From Luzula sylvatica (lineage: Eukaryota > Streptophyta > Magnoliopsida > Poales > Juncaceae), in the NCBI GenBank assembly GCA_946800325.1, contig OX326961.1, positions 10,972,215-11,036,214 on the forward strand: a DNA stretch of 64,000 nt, in the 5' to 3' direction. A program made the translations under genes and the position numbers. Below, piece by piece: positions 1 through 12,239 of this stretch. Each line of letters opens with the position of its first letter. Positions within the stretch are counted from its first letter, which is position 1. Below the pieces are notes generated by a model, which saw nothing but the letters and a program-made list of their open reading frames with translations, searched no databases and was not told where the DNA came from.

Positions 1-1893
1 ATATTCGACTTTGTTGCTTTCTTGAATGTAAACTTCTAGTTTACAAATAAAATTTTAAACTTCTTGTTCGGAATTTCTGATTCAACTAAATAAATGTTTA
101 AGATATGAAATTTTCAAGAATAAATCAACTGTATATACCAAACACTTATTTTAACTCGTCCATGTGTTATCATACATCTACTACACACAAAAAAATTGAG
201 TGAATGTCATTTTGCTCCGGTCACTCACAAGTTATAATAAAAATCAGGTAGTACTTATGATAAATAGTTGGTCTTTATAGAGTCATAATCGTGACATGCA
301 TATTCTATGTCTAAGCAACTAATTCAAATCATAAACTTGTTTTTATTTTAAATAATGAACTTCTAGTTCACAATAATATGATTTTAATTTTACTGATACA
401 AGTGCAGGTCATAAAAATAAACAAATATGTTTTTGTTAACATAACGACTCTTTCGGTGCAATATTGATAATGTTTATTCTAGAACAATCAAATAACGACT
501 CTTCTAGAGTCATCAATCATAAACATACGCTCTTGTAATTTAATATACACTTCTCTTTATTGATTAAATAAATAATTTGACACAAAATAAATTTTATCTT
601 GATAAAATAAGAAAATCATCTCGTATTTTTCTTCTTTTTCTCTTCAAGAGATTCGATAGACAAAATAAAATCATATGGTGTACGACTGGTACTTGTATTT
701 CAAGCCACGTCGTGAAGAATATATTTTCATATTCTTTGTGATCACATTTTCGTGATATATATATATATATATATTTTTTATTATTATTATTATTATATGA
801 TTTTGCTATTATGATCAACATTTGTGTCGGTTATAATTTAGACTCGGCCTTCAAGGCAACATTCACTTCTGGGAATGAAATAAAATCAATCATCAATCTA
901 ATTTGTTTCTCAATGAGGAAGACATGATATAAGTAATTCAAATACTTCTTTTTATTGCTTTTGCATGAGCGAATGTCGTATGTCATAACTAGAAAATAAT
1001 TTATCTAGAATATCTTTAATTATTTATTTTTCTACCAATATTTATTCATATTAAGTCTTTTATATTGGATAAGTATATTAAATATTTTATGCTCTTGCAA
1101 CTCCAGGTGCTTTCAATAACATTATCAACTTTATTAGATGCTTTTTAACTTTGAACATCGCAATTTTATATTGAAACTTCAGATTTCAATAAGATGAAAT
1201 TTCAAACTTTGAGTGCATTAATAAATTAAAAATAGTTAAATTAAATTAGATCCTTGCAATTTTGATATTGAAACTTCATGTTTCAATAAGAATAAATACC
1301 AAATTTTACGTGCATCAATAAATTAAATTGCAACTAATGGTGTATAAAATAATTATAATGAAATGTGCAAAAATAAATATACAAGGCCTCAAATAATTAA
1401 TTGGATAATCTCTGCTTGGAATAAGACTAATTAATTGGAAGATTTGGTGCATGAATACACAACTTCTGTATATTTTTCTTGTTTAGTATATAACTGCTGG
1501 TTGTATAATAAAATTAAAATAAGATCTCAAATAGTCAGAAAAGAAAAACTTAATTGTAAATATAATATTTCATTCTTTAATTATAAACTACCGGTTATAA
1601 TTAAGTTCACTCATCATTAACATATTAATATATATTTTTCACTGATACTTATTTATACTTGACTAATTAACTTGAATGGGCCACCAAATGATTCTAATAT
1701 GGAATGGATGCAAATTAAATTATAATCAAAACCTCGTGGGCCACCAAATTTCAACAGTAAAAAAATATTTACTATACCAAATTAAGTAACATTAGTATTC
1801 ACAATAAAAGCACCAAATAAAAAAACTTCAGGTTTCATCACTCCAAAGTAACATCTTTGAGTACATATTTCTGTCAAATTTTAGAACACTCTT
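1..1893. other. AT-rich intergenic DNA, no gene seen
   Basis: No reading frame here looks like a protein; those present are short, AT-driven and low in complexity. A degenerate direct repeat of about 80 bp is visible at roughly 1155-1235 and 1250-1330, with the shared core TTGAAACTTCA. A short (AT)n followed by (TTA)n lies at 754-796. Confidence 0.7.
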
Positions 1894-1896
1894 TTA

Positions 1897-2289
1897 GGGG
1901 GCGTTTGGTTGGAGCTTTGGAGTGGGAATGCCTTGGCATACTTTCTTATGGATTCCATTACCACGTTTGATTTGCGCACTAGGTAATAAAATAATGGAAT
2001 ACTCGATTCCCTAGGGCATAGATGGCGGGAATAGGATTACCACCAAAATTGGTGGTTTTTCTCTATTCCCATGAGGAGAGAATACAATTTATTTTCTTTT
2101 CCAAAAATAATTAGCTCCAACCTTCTATAAATAAACCAAATTTTACATTTTTAGAGTATGTCATGGAATAAATGAGTGTGCCAACCAAACACGGTTATAG
2201 AGTATGCCATGGAATGCTATGTCTTGACATGATATTCCTTGGCATACTTCGTACCAAGGTATTCTCCAAAGCACGAACCAAACGGCCCC
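1897..2289. mobile_element. Tourist-like (PIF/Harbinger) MITE
   Basis: The left end reads GGGGGCGTTTGGTTGGAGCT and the reverse complement of the right end reads GGGGCCGTTTGGTTCGTGCT, so the 26-bp terminal inverted repeats differ at about four positions. The element is flanked on both sides by TTA (1894-1896 and 2290-2292), the 3-bp target duplication typical of PIF/Harbinger. At 393 bp with no coding frame it is a non-autonomous MITE. The interior contains inverted GGCATAC/GTATGCC motifs. Confidence 0.85.
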
Positions 2290-2292
2290 TTA

Positions 2293-4690
2293 GAGAATTT
2301 GTGAAAATCGTAATTCTCTACTCAATGAAAACATCATGACTTCTGACATGATTTGTGAAGATGCATATTCAATGACTTCTGGCATAAAACATCAAAATAT
2401 ATATACAAAAAGAGTGAACTTAATTATGTTGCATGAATAATTAGGTGTATTTACTTTATTTTTTTCATATAAAAAAATGGAATCCACAGAGTTCAGATAA
2501 AATGGAACACAATCATATTGTCGACGTAACATCCACTTATAAAATGGAACACAATCAAATTTTCTTAAATACCATTTCTTTTGAAATTTTTTAATTCACA
2601 TATCATGAATTAATTTTGGTCCACGAAAGTTTCACCAAATTCAATTTATATAAACTAACAGATTTATATAAAAAGGTATTTTAAATTATTTACTACCAGG
2701 AATATAATATCAAAAATATCATGTCAAATTAAAATATCAAGTGGGTATGTATACTTTGAAAGTATTATTCCTGTCTTAAATTCTTAGAGAGCATTCAATA
2801 CTGTGAATGATAAAAGAGGAATTTAATTACCCTCCACTTATTTCGGTTTTTATGTGGTGATGTATTAAAATAAATGAGGACAATAATCAAAAATTTGAAA
2901 AAATGTCCATCAAGTAATTTCTTCAGGAAATTAATTTTTCACCGCCCCTCATAAATATCATCTTTATTATTTCATAAAGGAGGTAAATAACTGAAAGATT
3001 GAAAAAGTGTCCATCAAGCAATTTCTGCAGGGAATTAATTTTTCATCATACATAAGTTGTATACTTCTGGTATTATATAGTCCATCGTATAATACACGGT
3101 CCATCATACATATTTTTGGTATACAATATTTCGGAATAAACAATATAAACTTTATAAATTCTTATGCATCATCTTTCTGGCATAATAGGTTAAAAAAAAT
3201 CAAAGTACAAAATTAAACAAAGGTATATTCACGAAATAAAAAGAATTGTATACTATTATGAGTTTAAAACAATACTCATCAAAATTGTGTATATTACTGT
3301 GAATTCAAGATTATAATAATAAACAGATCATAATAATAAAGAAAGAACAAGCAAACATGAAGTCAAAATTGTGTACCTTTAAATCGCCTTCAACTCGATT
3401 TCCAGACGATAAAGCAATTCGTGCTGATAACGTGTTATAAATAAATACAAACAACAAGAAAAAAGAGGAGAGAGAAATATTATAATAATATTAAATTATT
3501 ATAATATTAAAATTATAGAAATTAAATTATTATAATAAATAATACATAGATATTAAATTATTATAATAAATAATATATTGATATTAAAATATTATAATAA
3601 TTGTTGAAAATGATATTTTAATATCAATATATTATTTATTATAATATTTTAATAATATATATTATTAATTATAATATTATAATATCATGTATTATTTATT
3701 TTTAATTTTTTTTATAATAGTTTAATATATATTCATTATTTATTAAATTATAGAAATTTAAAAAATAAAACTAAAGGGTATAATGATTATTTTTTAAAAA
3801 ACATAATAAAAAGATAGGGGTTTTTTAGAGAATCTAAAAAAGTTAGGGGGTTTTTGAAGAAGCAAAAAATATAGGGAGTTTTTGATCGGTGATTATGATA
3901 ATAATCAGCTTCTTACCCTCCGAAATATAATTAATTATTTCGCGCAGCGAAGAAATGATTTGGAAGTTCAAGTCATTTTCAGTGAAGATATTTGATTTTA
4001 AGAAAATAATTTCTTGGTGATCCTGCGAATGTAGCTGTTTTTTTTTTTGATAAACTCATGTAGTAGAATGTTGTTTTGTGAATTTTAAGATATAAAATAT
4101 TATTATATTTCATTGAAATGCTATGGTCTATGTTTAAATACATTGTATTAATCTTTATTACATAGTTGGTATTTGATTTTGAGATTTATTAATTCATCCA
4201 CATATCCATCAAATACTTCATCCAAAATCGGATTCCAAATACTCCTACAAAAACATCAAATTTCGAAATTAAACCGAGAACCAAACTTTGAAAATGTCAT
4301 GAGCTGGAATGGAGACGATGGTGATATGTGACACTGGAGAGGGTGTGGAGTCAAATGGAGAGGAACCGGGAAAATCGGTCGAGAAGTTGAGTTAAACTGA
4401 TGGGTGCAAGATGAAGCTGGCTCGGATAGGTGCGAGATAAATTTGGGCTGAGTGTTAATCACCAAAATTCTGGTGCTTAGCGGGTTAGCGAATAAGAATC
4501 TCAAACCGAGAAGAGCACAAAAGACATCCATTACGGGCTAAACTGAAGATCCGCAAGCAGGACGTTAGGGTTGCATCTAGTAGTCGCCAATAGTCTTTAA
4601 GTCCAGTCGCCAATAGTTGGCACAAAAATTCCACCCGACTCTTCAAGCACATTTTTCATTTCAAGCAATAAATATATTAAAAAAAATATT
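2293..4690. other. AT-rich intergenic DNA with palindromes, no gene seen
   Basis: No credible gene. A roughly 40-bp motif starting GTCCATCAAG is repeated at 2907 and 3010. The stretch 3470-3740 is almost pure A/T and folds on itself (TTATTATAATAATA-type inverted repeats, axis near 3610). At 3770-3890 the text (TAGGGGTTTTTT, GTTAGGGGGTTTTT) resembles the ends of the foldback element at 45.4-46.1 kb, so a decayed relative may sit here. Confidence 0.6.
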
Positions 4691-4699
4691 AGATACGGA

Positions 4700-4927
4700 A
4701 GACTTCTGTAGTCAATAATATTATTGGCTACCAAGATTTATTAGCGATGGGGGTTGCTGTAGCTAATAACATTATTTGCTACAAGGAAGTATTGGCTACA
4801 TAGGTTGTAGCTAAAAAGTTGTCTATTAGCTACAAGAAAATCTATTAGCGACAGAGAATCCCTTATTAGCTACAGAGTTGTAGCCAATACTATTTGGTTG
4901 TAGCAAATACGATATTTTGTTGTAGTA
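4700..4927. mobile_element. Truncated CACTA element end
   Basis: Many short motifs of the type TTAGCTACA and TGTAGCTAAT occur in both orientations, as in CACTA subterminal regions. The block ends in ATATTTTGTTGTAGTAG, close to an inverted CACTACAACAAAAT terminus with one base changed. No matching left end or transposase is visible, so this is a relic of one terminus. Confidence 0.5.
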
Positions 4928-5159
4928 GTTAGTCATTCATAACATAATGCTACTAAAGTAGTTGTATGTTCGTATATAAATTGAAAGAAAAATGATTTTA
5001 CACTTCATTGAAATGACCATCGAATGTCCACTGGCTAGTCTATTCATGCACACTGGGGTTGTCGATGCCCATTGTTTGATCCGTTCTTCTTGCTTCCACC
5101 CTACTCTTATGCACTGCTCACTATGCCAAGGTCCCTTTCTACCCACTGTTATAGCTTTT

Positions 5160-5780
<621 letters not shown>

Positions 5781-5953
5781 TGAAAAGTATAAAAATAACT
5801 AACTAAATGTGAAGGTTGGAGCCTCCCCGAATATTAGACGTTGCTCGTAAAAAACGGTCGCTCTTATTTTTTTAGACCGCGCCTTACTTTTTCACCCCTA
5901 CTTTTGTCACGTGACGTGTTGTGATCAAATGTGGCGTTGCAAAATGCATATAC

Positions 5954-7000
5954 TGAAGGAAATATAGTTATAGATCAACTAGTATATTGTACACATGAGG
6001 ATAGATGAACGTACGCGTTCATCGAAACGATTGGATGCATAATAAGATTATGCAAATCTGACATAAAACATATAGTTCGTCATGACGGACTGGTTGGTCC
6101 GTCGGGACGGACCAAAGGGGTTTCCTGACATAGTTGACAGAATATACATAGTCCGTCGTAACGGACTGGTTGGTACGTCGTGACGGACCAAAGAGTATTT
6201 ATGTGCACCAATCTGTGAGTATAGCTTCGTGACGGACGGGTTGTCCGTCATGACGGAGCTGCGTCACGACGGACAAGTTGGTCCATCATGACGGAGCATA
6301 AGAGTAACGGCTATATCAGTATCCGTGACACGTCCGTCGTGACGGACCATTTGGTGCGTCATGACGGACGGTGATCCAAATTCTGGATTGGCAGTTTTTC
6401 TTAAGATACTCATTAATTCTCAATTAATGGTGCCTTGATTATAAGATCATGACCGTCTCTCTCTATTCTTCTGCTCATTCTACAGAAAGTTTGGAGTTTG
6501 TTAGACAAGTTAGAGAAGAGAGAAAATTTCATGAGAGAGATAGGATCTTGAGCAAGTTTACAGTGATTTTAGGAGAATCACGCATAACCGAGAGACGAAA
6601 ACTCGCGGTGGATACGAGTAGAGAGGTTTCAGCTGAAACTTTTTGTTGTGATCAAACGGGAGCAACTTCGAGGGAGATCGAAGGACAAACCGGAATCGAT
6701 CTTCTTGTATTCAACAAATCGAAGCTTCGAGCAAGGTGTCGAATCGTGCAGACGTGGGACGCACGTGCTACCGAATCGGAGCAGCAGCAACTACAAACGT
6801 GATCAATCCGTCTCCGTGATCAATTTCACGCGGTACGATTTCTCTATATATAAAATATATATAGGTAGTTGCAAATAGATTAGTATTTGTGCCCTTGGAT
6901 CGGCGACGTGGTCCTCGGGATCGGGTCGGACCGGACCTCTCAATCCGCTGCGCCTGGCCTCTTAGTATTCATGCCCTACTAGGGACGCCGGTACCTAACA
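5954..7000 (+). mobile_element. Solo LTR with TCCGTCATGACGGA palindromes
   Basis: A 1,047-bp LTR begins TGAAGGAAATATAG and ends GGTACCTAACA. It is flanked by a perfect 5-bp target duplication, TATAC (5949-5953 and 7001-7005). Nothing of an internal domain remains, so it is a solo LTR left by LTR-LTR recombination. Between 6076 and 6370 it carries several copies of a 14-bp palindrome (TCCGTCATGACGGA and variants). Downstream come a TATA-like GATTATAAGATC near 6436 and the blocks GTGGATACGAGTAGAG, GTGGGACGCACG and CGTGATCAATTTCACG, which recur in the LTRs at 53, 54 and 56 kb. The open frame at 6449-6802 is LTR sequence, not a gene. Confidence 0.88.
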
Positions 7001-7005
7001 TATAC

Positions 7006-7974
7006 TCATGAGTGTATTAACAACCCCCAATTTGAAATAAATATATTTCAAATATATTTCAAATCTATTAAATATTCCATTAAATAAAACGATGCAATGT
7101 ACTAATTCATTAATTTGACTATTCGTATATAGTTAGACTTAATTTACATAATGGATAAAATAATTCTTATATAAAAAGTTATGAAAATGAATTTTTGTTA
7201 TTAATAAATAATTGGGAAATGTCATTATTTTATTAAATAATATTCATTTTAATTTAGTATCGTAAATTTATAGATTGTTGTTGATATTTATTTCACTCAA
7301 TTTTTTGTTCGAAATTTATGCTTTTTATTTGTTAAAATAATATATTATACAAAACGTGTATAATACGGGTTCTACAGAAAAATTATAAAATATGTGAATT
7401 AAGTATTAGATTCAGTACGTAAATGTCAATAAATATATTATTCGTACGATAATTATATGATACATAAATTTTTTTAAAATTTGGTATTGCTTTTAATCAA
7501 TAAGATCATTTTTTAAAGAGAGAGAGAGAGAGAGAGAGAGCTTGAAGAAAGGAATCAGAGAGAGAGAGAACTCAGGCTGCGAGAGAGAAGGCTGTGAGAG
7601 AGAGATGAATTAATGGGTTTAATTAATGGGTTTGGGTTTAATTAATGGTTAATGATTAATGAATAATGAGTTAATGGGTATGATTTAATTGAATAATTGA
7701 ATATTTCTTAATTTTGTCACGTCATCGTTTAAATCAACTAAAAAAATATCATGTCACAGTGACAGCTCAGCAGTTAACTGATGACTAGACAGTTAACTAA
7801 TGAAAATGACATAATCGAGTAATATCAAGAGTTCAGAGGAAAAAATTAGCAAATTAAAGTTTGGAAAATAAGTTGAATTTTTTGGGATAGAAATCAGAGC
7901 AGAAGTGAGCTTTTTTTCATATAATTTTTGTTTTGGTTCTTATAACAACTAATCTTGCTTTTGCTCAGCATTGC
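7006..7974. other. Intergenic DNA with (GA)n
   Basis: AT-rich DNA without a gene. An (AG)n run lies at 7518-7541, followed by further GAGAGA-rich sequence to about 7605, and then several TTAATGGGTTTAATTAATGG-like repeats (7608-7680). Confidence 0.6.
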
Positions 7975-7982
7975 ACCTTTCA

Positions 7983-8191
7983 CAGGGGCGGATCTTAGTG
8001 AGGGCCGCGGGGGGCGGTCGCCCCCTCAAAATTTTCGTCGAATAATATATATATCTAGTGATTCAGTGTATTTTATCAGTATAACAGTGTAAAATTTATT
8101 GTTTGCCCCCCCCAAAGAAATCGCACAGTGTAATTTCAGAACCAATTTTTTATTGTGCCCCCCCAACGAATCTTGTCAAGATCCGCCACTG
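7983..8191 (+). mobile_element. hAT MITE, copy 1 (upstream of the BAHD gene)
   Basis: A 209-bp element runs from CAGGGGCGGATCTT to AAGATCCGCCACTG, giving near-perfect 14-bp inverted ends. It is flanked by a perfect 8-bp target duplication, ACCTTTCA (7975-7982 and 8192-8199), which identifies the hAT superfamily. The interior has runs of G or C (GGGGGGCGGTCGCCCCC) and AACAGTGTAAAATTTATTG. There is no coding frame. The same family lies in inverse orientation at 10388-10595. Confidence 0.9.
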
Positions 8192-8600
8192 ACCTTTCAC
8201 ATATCACGCGCTTTCCCAACAAAAAAATCATGATTTTTAGTACTTTTTTGTAAAGTGTAGTGGAGCCGCTAATTAAATTTAGTGGTTGAAAGCCTGCAGT
8301 AAACTTGGACTACTTTCCCAGAAATTATCGCCTGAAACGTCGGTAACACTAATTTGATAATGATGGGGCCACGTCTTGCCCAGTCTAATTTTTTTCATAA
8401 TTATAAACTTTTGATATGATTTCAATTTTTTTTTTTATCATATATTTGAATATTATAAGATAAATTACATAAATTATTCAATTTTCATTGAAATTGAAAT
8501 TGAACAATTTCATGTAATTTTTGAAGATATTAATACAACATGTATTCCAAAAATAACTTCGAACTGATCATTTGGCGAGGACCTAGTCGTTTGCCTTTGC

Positions 8601-8611
8601 CTATATATATA
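8601..8611 (+). promoter_or_regulatory. TATA box candidate of the BAHD gene
   Basis: CTATATATATA lies about 100 bp upstream of the ATG at 8705, the usual distance for a TATA box plus a short 5' leader. No transcript data are available, so the start site is inferred. Confidence 0.5.
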
Positions 8612-8704
8612 CGTATTAAGGCTTTACAAAATTTGCATCCCCACACAAACAGATAATTCACATAAAAACAACAAAGAACGAAGTTTTTGCAAGAGAGAAA
8701 GAAA

Positions 8705-10006
8705 ATGGTCGAAATTATCAATTCTCAGCTAGTGGTTCCAAGCGAGGAGACACCCAAAACTTCATTATGGGTCTCAAACCTAGATCTAGCAGCGCGTCGA
8801 GGCTACACACCCACAGTGTATTTTTACCGCGCAAACACTCACCAGAATTACTTCTCTACTGAAATTTTAGTTTCTTCACTTGCCAAGGCTCTCGTGTCAT
8901 TCTATCCCTTGGCAGGACGTCTCGGCACGGACCGTCATGGTCGCATTGAGATCAACTGTAATGGAGAGGGTGCTTTGTTACTCATTGCTCGCTCCGACAT
9001 CATGTTAGACGATTTCATTGATTTTACGCCCTCTACAGAGATGAGGAACATGTTCATTCCTGCTACTGGCTCACCAGATCCACCTTGCATTTTACTTTTG
9101 ATCCAGGTAACATTTTGTAAGTGTGGCGGAGTAGTCCTAGGAACGGCCATGCACCACACAATCGTCGACGGTAGAAGTGCATCTCACTTCGTACAAACAT
9201 GGTCTAGCATTGCGCGAGGAGAAGGAGAGCTCAACTACTCACCACCACCTTTCCTAGACCGTACCCTCCTCGCAGCTCGACCTAACCCGACTATTTTATT
9301 CGACCATCCTGAATACAAACCTAGCCCTAAGTCAATCATTCCCTCCAGTGTATCCATGTCGTATGAAAGCACCATCTTGAAAATCTCCAAAAAGCTTGTC
9401 AATTCACTCAAATTACGATGCAGTGGCATGGCCGGAGCACGTGTATCCGCCTTTCGTGCCATTGTCGCACTTCTCTGGCGGTGTGTCTGCCAAGCACGGG
9501 AGTTGGCTTCAGACGTAGAAACTCGGCTTTTTACCATGATTGACATGCGATCCCGTATGAATCCTCCTCTTCCAATGAACTACTTTGGAAATGCAGTTAT
9601 CCGCACGTCAGTCTCAGCCTCGGTTGGTGATGTTATTTCAAATCCTATCAGTCAAGTAGCCAACAAGTTAAAGGGCGCAACTAATCAGGGCAACGAATAT
9701 ACCAAGTCACTAATTGACTATTTACAGACGACAGATTTGAGTGATTTACCCCGAAGTGGATTACCGTATTCTGACTTACGAGTGATTAGCTGGCTCGGGA
9801 TGCCGCTATATGATACTGACTTTGGATGGGGGGCTTCGATGTTCTCAGGGCCAGCAGCGATGTACTATAGCGGGTTCGTGTATCTCATGGATAATCCCGG
9901 CAAAGATGGCGGAGCATCCATTGTCGTGGCCTTAGAGCCGGAAACCATGCCAAGTTTTAAGAAGATATTTCATGAGGAACTTCAAGGCTTAGAAGGGTGT
10001 TGTTGA
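8705..10006 (+). CDS. BAHD acyltransferase, HCT-like hydroxycinnamoyltransferase
   Basis: One uninterrupted frame encodes 433 residues, the normal BAHD length. BAHD enzymes are cytosolic and move an acyl group from a CoA thioester to an alcohol or amine. The catalytic motif HxxxD is present as HTIVD (H151, D155), where His acts as general base, and the structural motif DFGWG is intact at about residues 372-376. The N-terminus (ETPKTSLWVSNLDL, then TPTVYFYR) and the block PLAGRLGTDRHGRIEINC fit the hydroxycinnamoyl-CoA shikimate/quinate, rosmarinate-synthase-like and putrescine/agmatine hydroxycinnamoyltransferase group. The acceptor cannot be decided by reading. An in-frame TTG upstream (8687) is ignored, because ATG 8705 gives the family's normal start. 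No intron or break is seen. The gene lies between two inverted hAT MITEs. Confidence 0.93.
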   Translation: MVEIINSQLVVPSEETPKTSLWVSNLDLAARRGYTPTVYFYRANTHQNYFSTEILVSSLAKALVSFYPLAGRLGTDRHGRIEINCNGEGALLLIARSDIMLDDFIDFTPSTEMRNMFIPATGSPDPPCILLLIQVTFCKCGGVVLGTAMHHTIVDGRSASHFVQTWSSIARGEGELNYSPPPFLDRTLLAARPNPTILFDHPEYKPSPKSIIPSSVSMSYESTILKISKKLVNSLKLRCSGMAGARVSAFRAIVALLWRCVCQARELASDVETRLFTMIDMRSRMNPPLPMNYFGNAVIRTSVSASVGDVISNPISQVANKLKGATNQGNEYTKSLIDYLQTTDLSDLPRSGLPYSDLRVISWLGMPLYDTDFGWGASMFSGPAAMYYSGFVYLMDNPGKDGGASIVVALEPETMPSFKKIFHEELQGLEGCC

Positions 10007-10057
10007 TATCATAATCATAAAATAGAAGGGTGGTGTTGATATCATAATCATAAAAAT
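9991..10057 (+). repeat. 33-bp tandem duplication over the BAHD stop codon
   Basis: The segment starting AGAAGGGTGTTGTTGATATC, which holds the last codons and the TGA stop, is repeated directly after itself as AGAAGGGTGGTGTTGATATC. The second copy lies in the 3' untranslated region. The duplication leaves the protein unchanged because the first stop is kept. Confidence 0.85.
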
Positions 10058-10387
10058 AAAATAGAATTGCTGGACAAGATATTGAATTTCGGAATATGTA
10101 TATAATCTATGTCAATTAAATTTGAAATTTCTTTCTATGCAAAGTTGTCTCGACTTGAACGAAGTTCAGTTACTAAAATGGGTGGAAATATAAAATTGGA
10201 AAACTCTACTGTGCCCTCCAATTTTTCCACGAGAATCGTGGTGACGTCACCATCTTAATTAACACCCCTACATGATAAATAAGTAGATTAACTAGAATAT
10301 AAGAAAGTTTTGTTGACATCTGCGGGTACCATATATGCCCTCTGATATTTATTTGGCTCTCTTTCTACTTTATGTCGTTCTCTCGCA

Positions 10388-10595
10388 CAGTGGCGGATCT
10401 TGACACGTTTTTTTGGGGGGGGGGAAATGAAAGACTGCTTTTGAAATTACACTGCACTATTTTTTTGGGGGAGCAAACAATAAAATTTACACTGTTATAC
10501 TGATAAAATACACTGAATCACTAAATATATACACTGTTTGGCGAAATCTTGGGGGGGCGATCGCCCCCCGCGGCCCCTACTAAGATCCGCCCCTG
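10388..10595 (-). mobile_element. hAT MITE, copy 2 (downstream of the BAHD gene)
   Basis: A 208-bp element runs from CAGTGGCGGATCTT to AAGATCCGCCCCTG. It is the reverse-oriented relative of the copy at 7983-8191, sharing the G/C runs and the TACACTGTTATACTGATAAAA interior. It has its own perfect 8-bp target duplication, CTCTCGCA (10380-10387 and 10596-10603), so it inserted independently. The 2.2 kb between the two copies contains the whole BAHD gene. Confidence 0.9.
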
Positions 10596-10711
10596 CTCTC
10601 GCATAGCCCACACACCATCAAAGTTTAAGCTTCCTCCCCTGTTCCTGTACTATCAAACTTGGAAACTGAAACTGAATTACGATTAAATATGACTTCAAGT
10701 TGATACAAGAA

Positions 10712-11093
10712 GAGAAAATCCTAATTTTGGTCCCTCAATTATTAATTTGGTGTGATTTTCATCCCTAAATTTTTGCATGATTCATTTTTAATCGCTCAAC
10801 TATTATGTTGGTTCATACATAATCCTTTCATCTATGAAATGTTTACATGTCTGTTAACTCTGACGCGTAAACATTGAATTCTTAAAAATTTCAAAATATT
10901 TATTTACAATGCCACGTCAGTGTTTAAGTAGTATATATATTTGACATAACATTACTTACGTGTCAGAATTAACAGACATGTAAGCATTTAACGAATGGAA
11001 GTACTATGTATGAACTAACATAATAATGAAGAGATTAAAATTGAACCATGCAAAATTTAGGGACCAAAATCAGATCAAAATTAGACTTTTCTC
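10712..11093. mobile_element. Foldback MITE of uncertain superfamily
   Basis: The two halves of this 382-bp segment are inverted copies. The left half begins GAGAAAATCCTAATTTTGGT and the reverse complement of the right half begins GAGAAAAGTCTAATTTTGAT. Further paired blocks include TTTGGTCCCT, TTTTTGCATG and TTACATGTCTGTTAA. No clear target duplication is seen, so the superfamily stays open. Confidence 0.65.
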
Positions 11094-11253
11094 AATAAAA
11101 AAAATGAGTCCATGAATGATCAATCTTGATTCAATTTTAGTTAATTAAGTGCATATAGATGAAATCATATGGTGTTTCAATAATTCTTGGAGATTTCCAC
11201 CAAGTTGTACTGCTTTGGTTTTTCTTTGTTAGAATAAATAGAGAAAGTTTTTA

Positions 11254-11356
11254 GTCCTCCATCCGGTAACGTAAATGGGATTTGAATTCACAACCTATCA
11301 GAATATAAGATTTTTGTGTCAAACACTCAATCAACAGGACTATGACTTCGTTGACC
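11254..11356 (-). mobile_element. tRNA-derived SINE-like copy 1
   Basis: On the minus strand a box-A-like GTTGATTGAGTGTTTGACAC is followed about 30 bp later by a box-B-like GGTTGTGAATTCAAATCCC. The same arrangement occurs at 19620-19720 and, with a decayed box B, at 21558-21640. Ends and A-tail are not sharp. Confidence 0.45.
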
Positions 11357-11766
11357 AACTTTAGTTTTACATCAATCATTTCGCAAGTACAAGTATATGT
11401 TACTATAAAATTTATCACTTGCAAGGTCTCCTCAATTTTTTTTATTTCGAAATAAGGATAGAAAAGTGTTAATCCTTTGTGTTTGGGGCTTTTTTTGGGT
11501 TCTTGTTGCGCGGAAGTTATGTTGAATGGTAGTGAAGAAGAGTAATTCCCCACAATAGCACGGAACCTCCTAAGAACAAAGGAATCGCGCGGGACTTTAG
11601 AAAACTGAGGAATTTACATGACTAACTTGTAGGCCAAAAGAGATAATATAGGTAGTGCATTAACACCTACACATAATTTTACATAAATTTTAATTATAAG
11701 AGAAATCGTAATAATCAAAACAATACAAAGTTGTGATTAATTCAGTTATTAACAAATTATGCAATG

Positions 11767-12239
11767 GGATGCATAAAAAAAGGAACACTCTTATTTGGAC
11801 ATAAATAATGTACAGACGGTGTATTTACAGTGCATTTGCCTCAGTAAATCATGATTTTGATAAATTTTAGGGCAACAACCATTTGAATTGTTCAAGAGCC
11901 GATTTTCTTGAACAATTCAAACCGTTCTTGCTTTACAAATTATTTATGCTTTTATATATCATCGGCAAAATCAAGGTTGGCATTTGGTTTCGTTTTTGTA
12001 ATCGTATTTCATTTTTGCATTGATATTTCGTATTGGTATTTATTTTTGTATTTGTATTCCGTATTTGTACTGTCTATTTGTATTTGTATTCGCATTTTAT
12101 TTCCGTATTTATATTATCGTTTTTATTTGTATTTGTATTTAACAATTTGTAACCTAACTTTATATAATATCCAAGTACGAATTTGTAATAGCAATAAAAT
12201 ATTTTTCAGATCCAACACTTTATATTATAAAATACAATG
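11767..12239 (+). repeat. Tandem repeat unit, copy 1
   Basis: This unit of about 470 bp begins GATGCATAAAAAAAGGAACA and contains TTGAACAATTCAAACCGTT and a pyrimidine-rich run of TATTTGTATTTGTATTC motifs. A second copy begins at 12240 (GATGCATAAAAAAGCGAACA). That copy is cut at 12280 by the CACTA element and resumes at 17704, where GAACAATTCAAACCGTTATT and the TATTTGTATT run recur. The unit has no obvious coding potential. Confidence 0.7.

Noticed and set aside
6449..6802. 117-codon frame on the plus strand
   Set aside because: It lies inside a solo LTR, and the corresponding frames in related LTRs (53.0-53.3 kb minus, 54.5-54.8 kb plus) do not conserve a protein.
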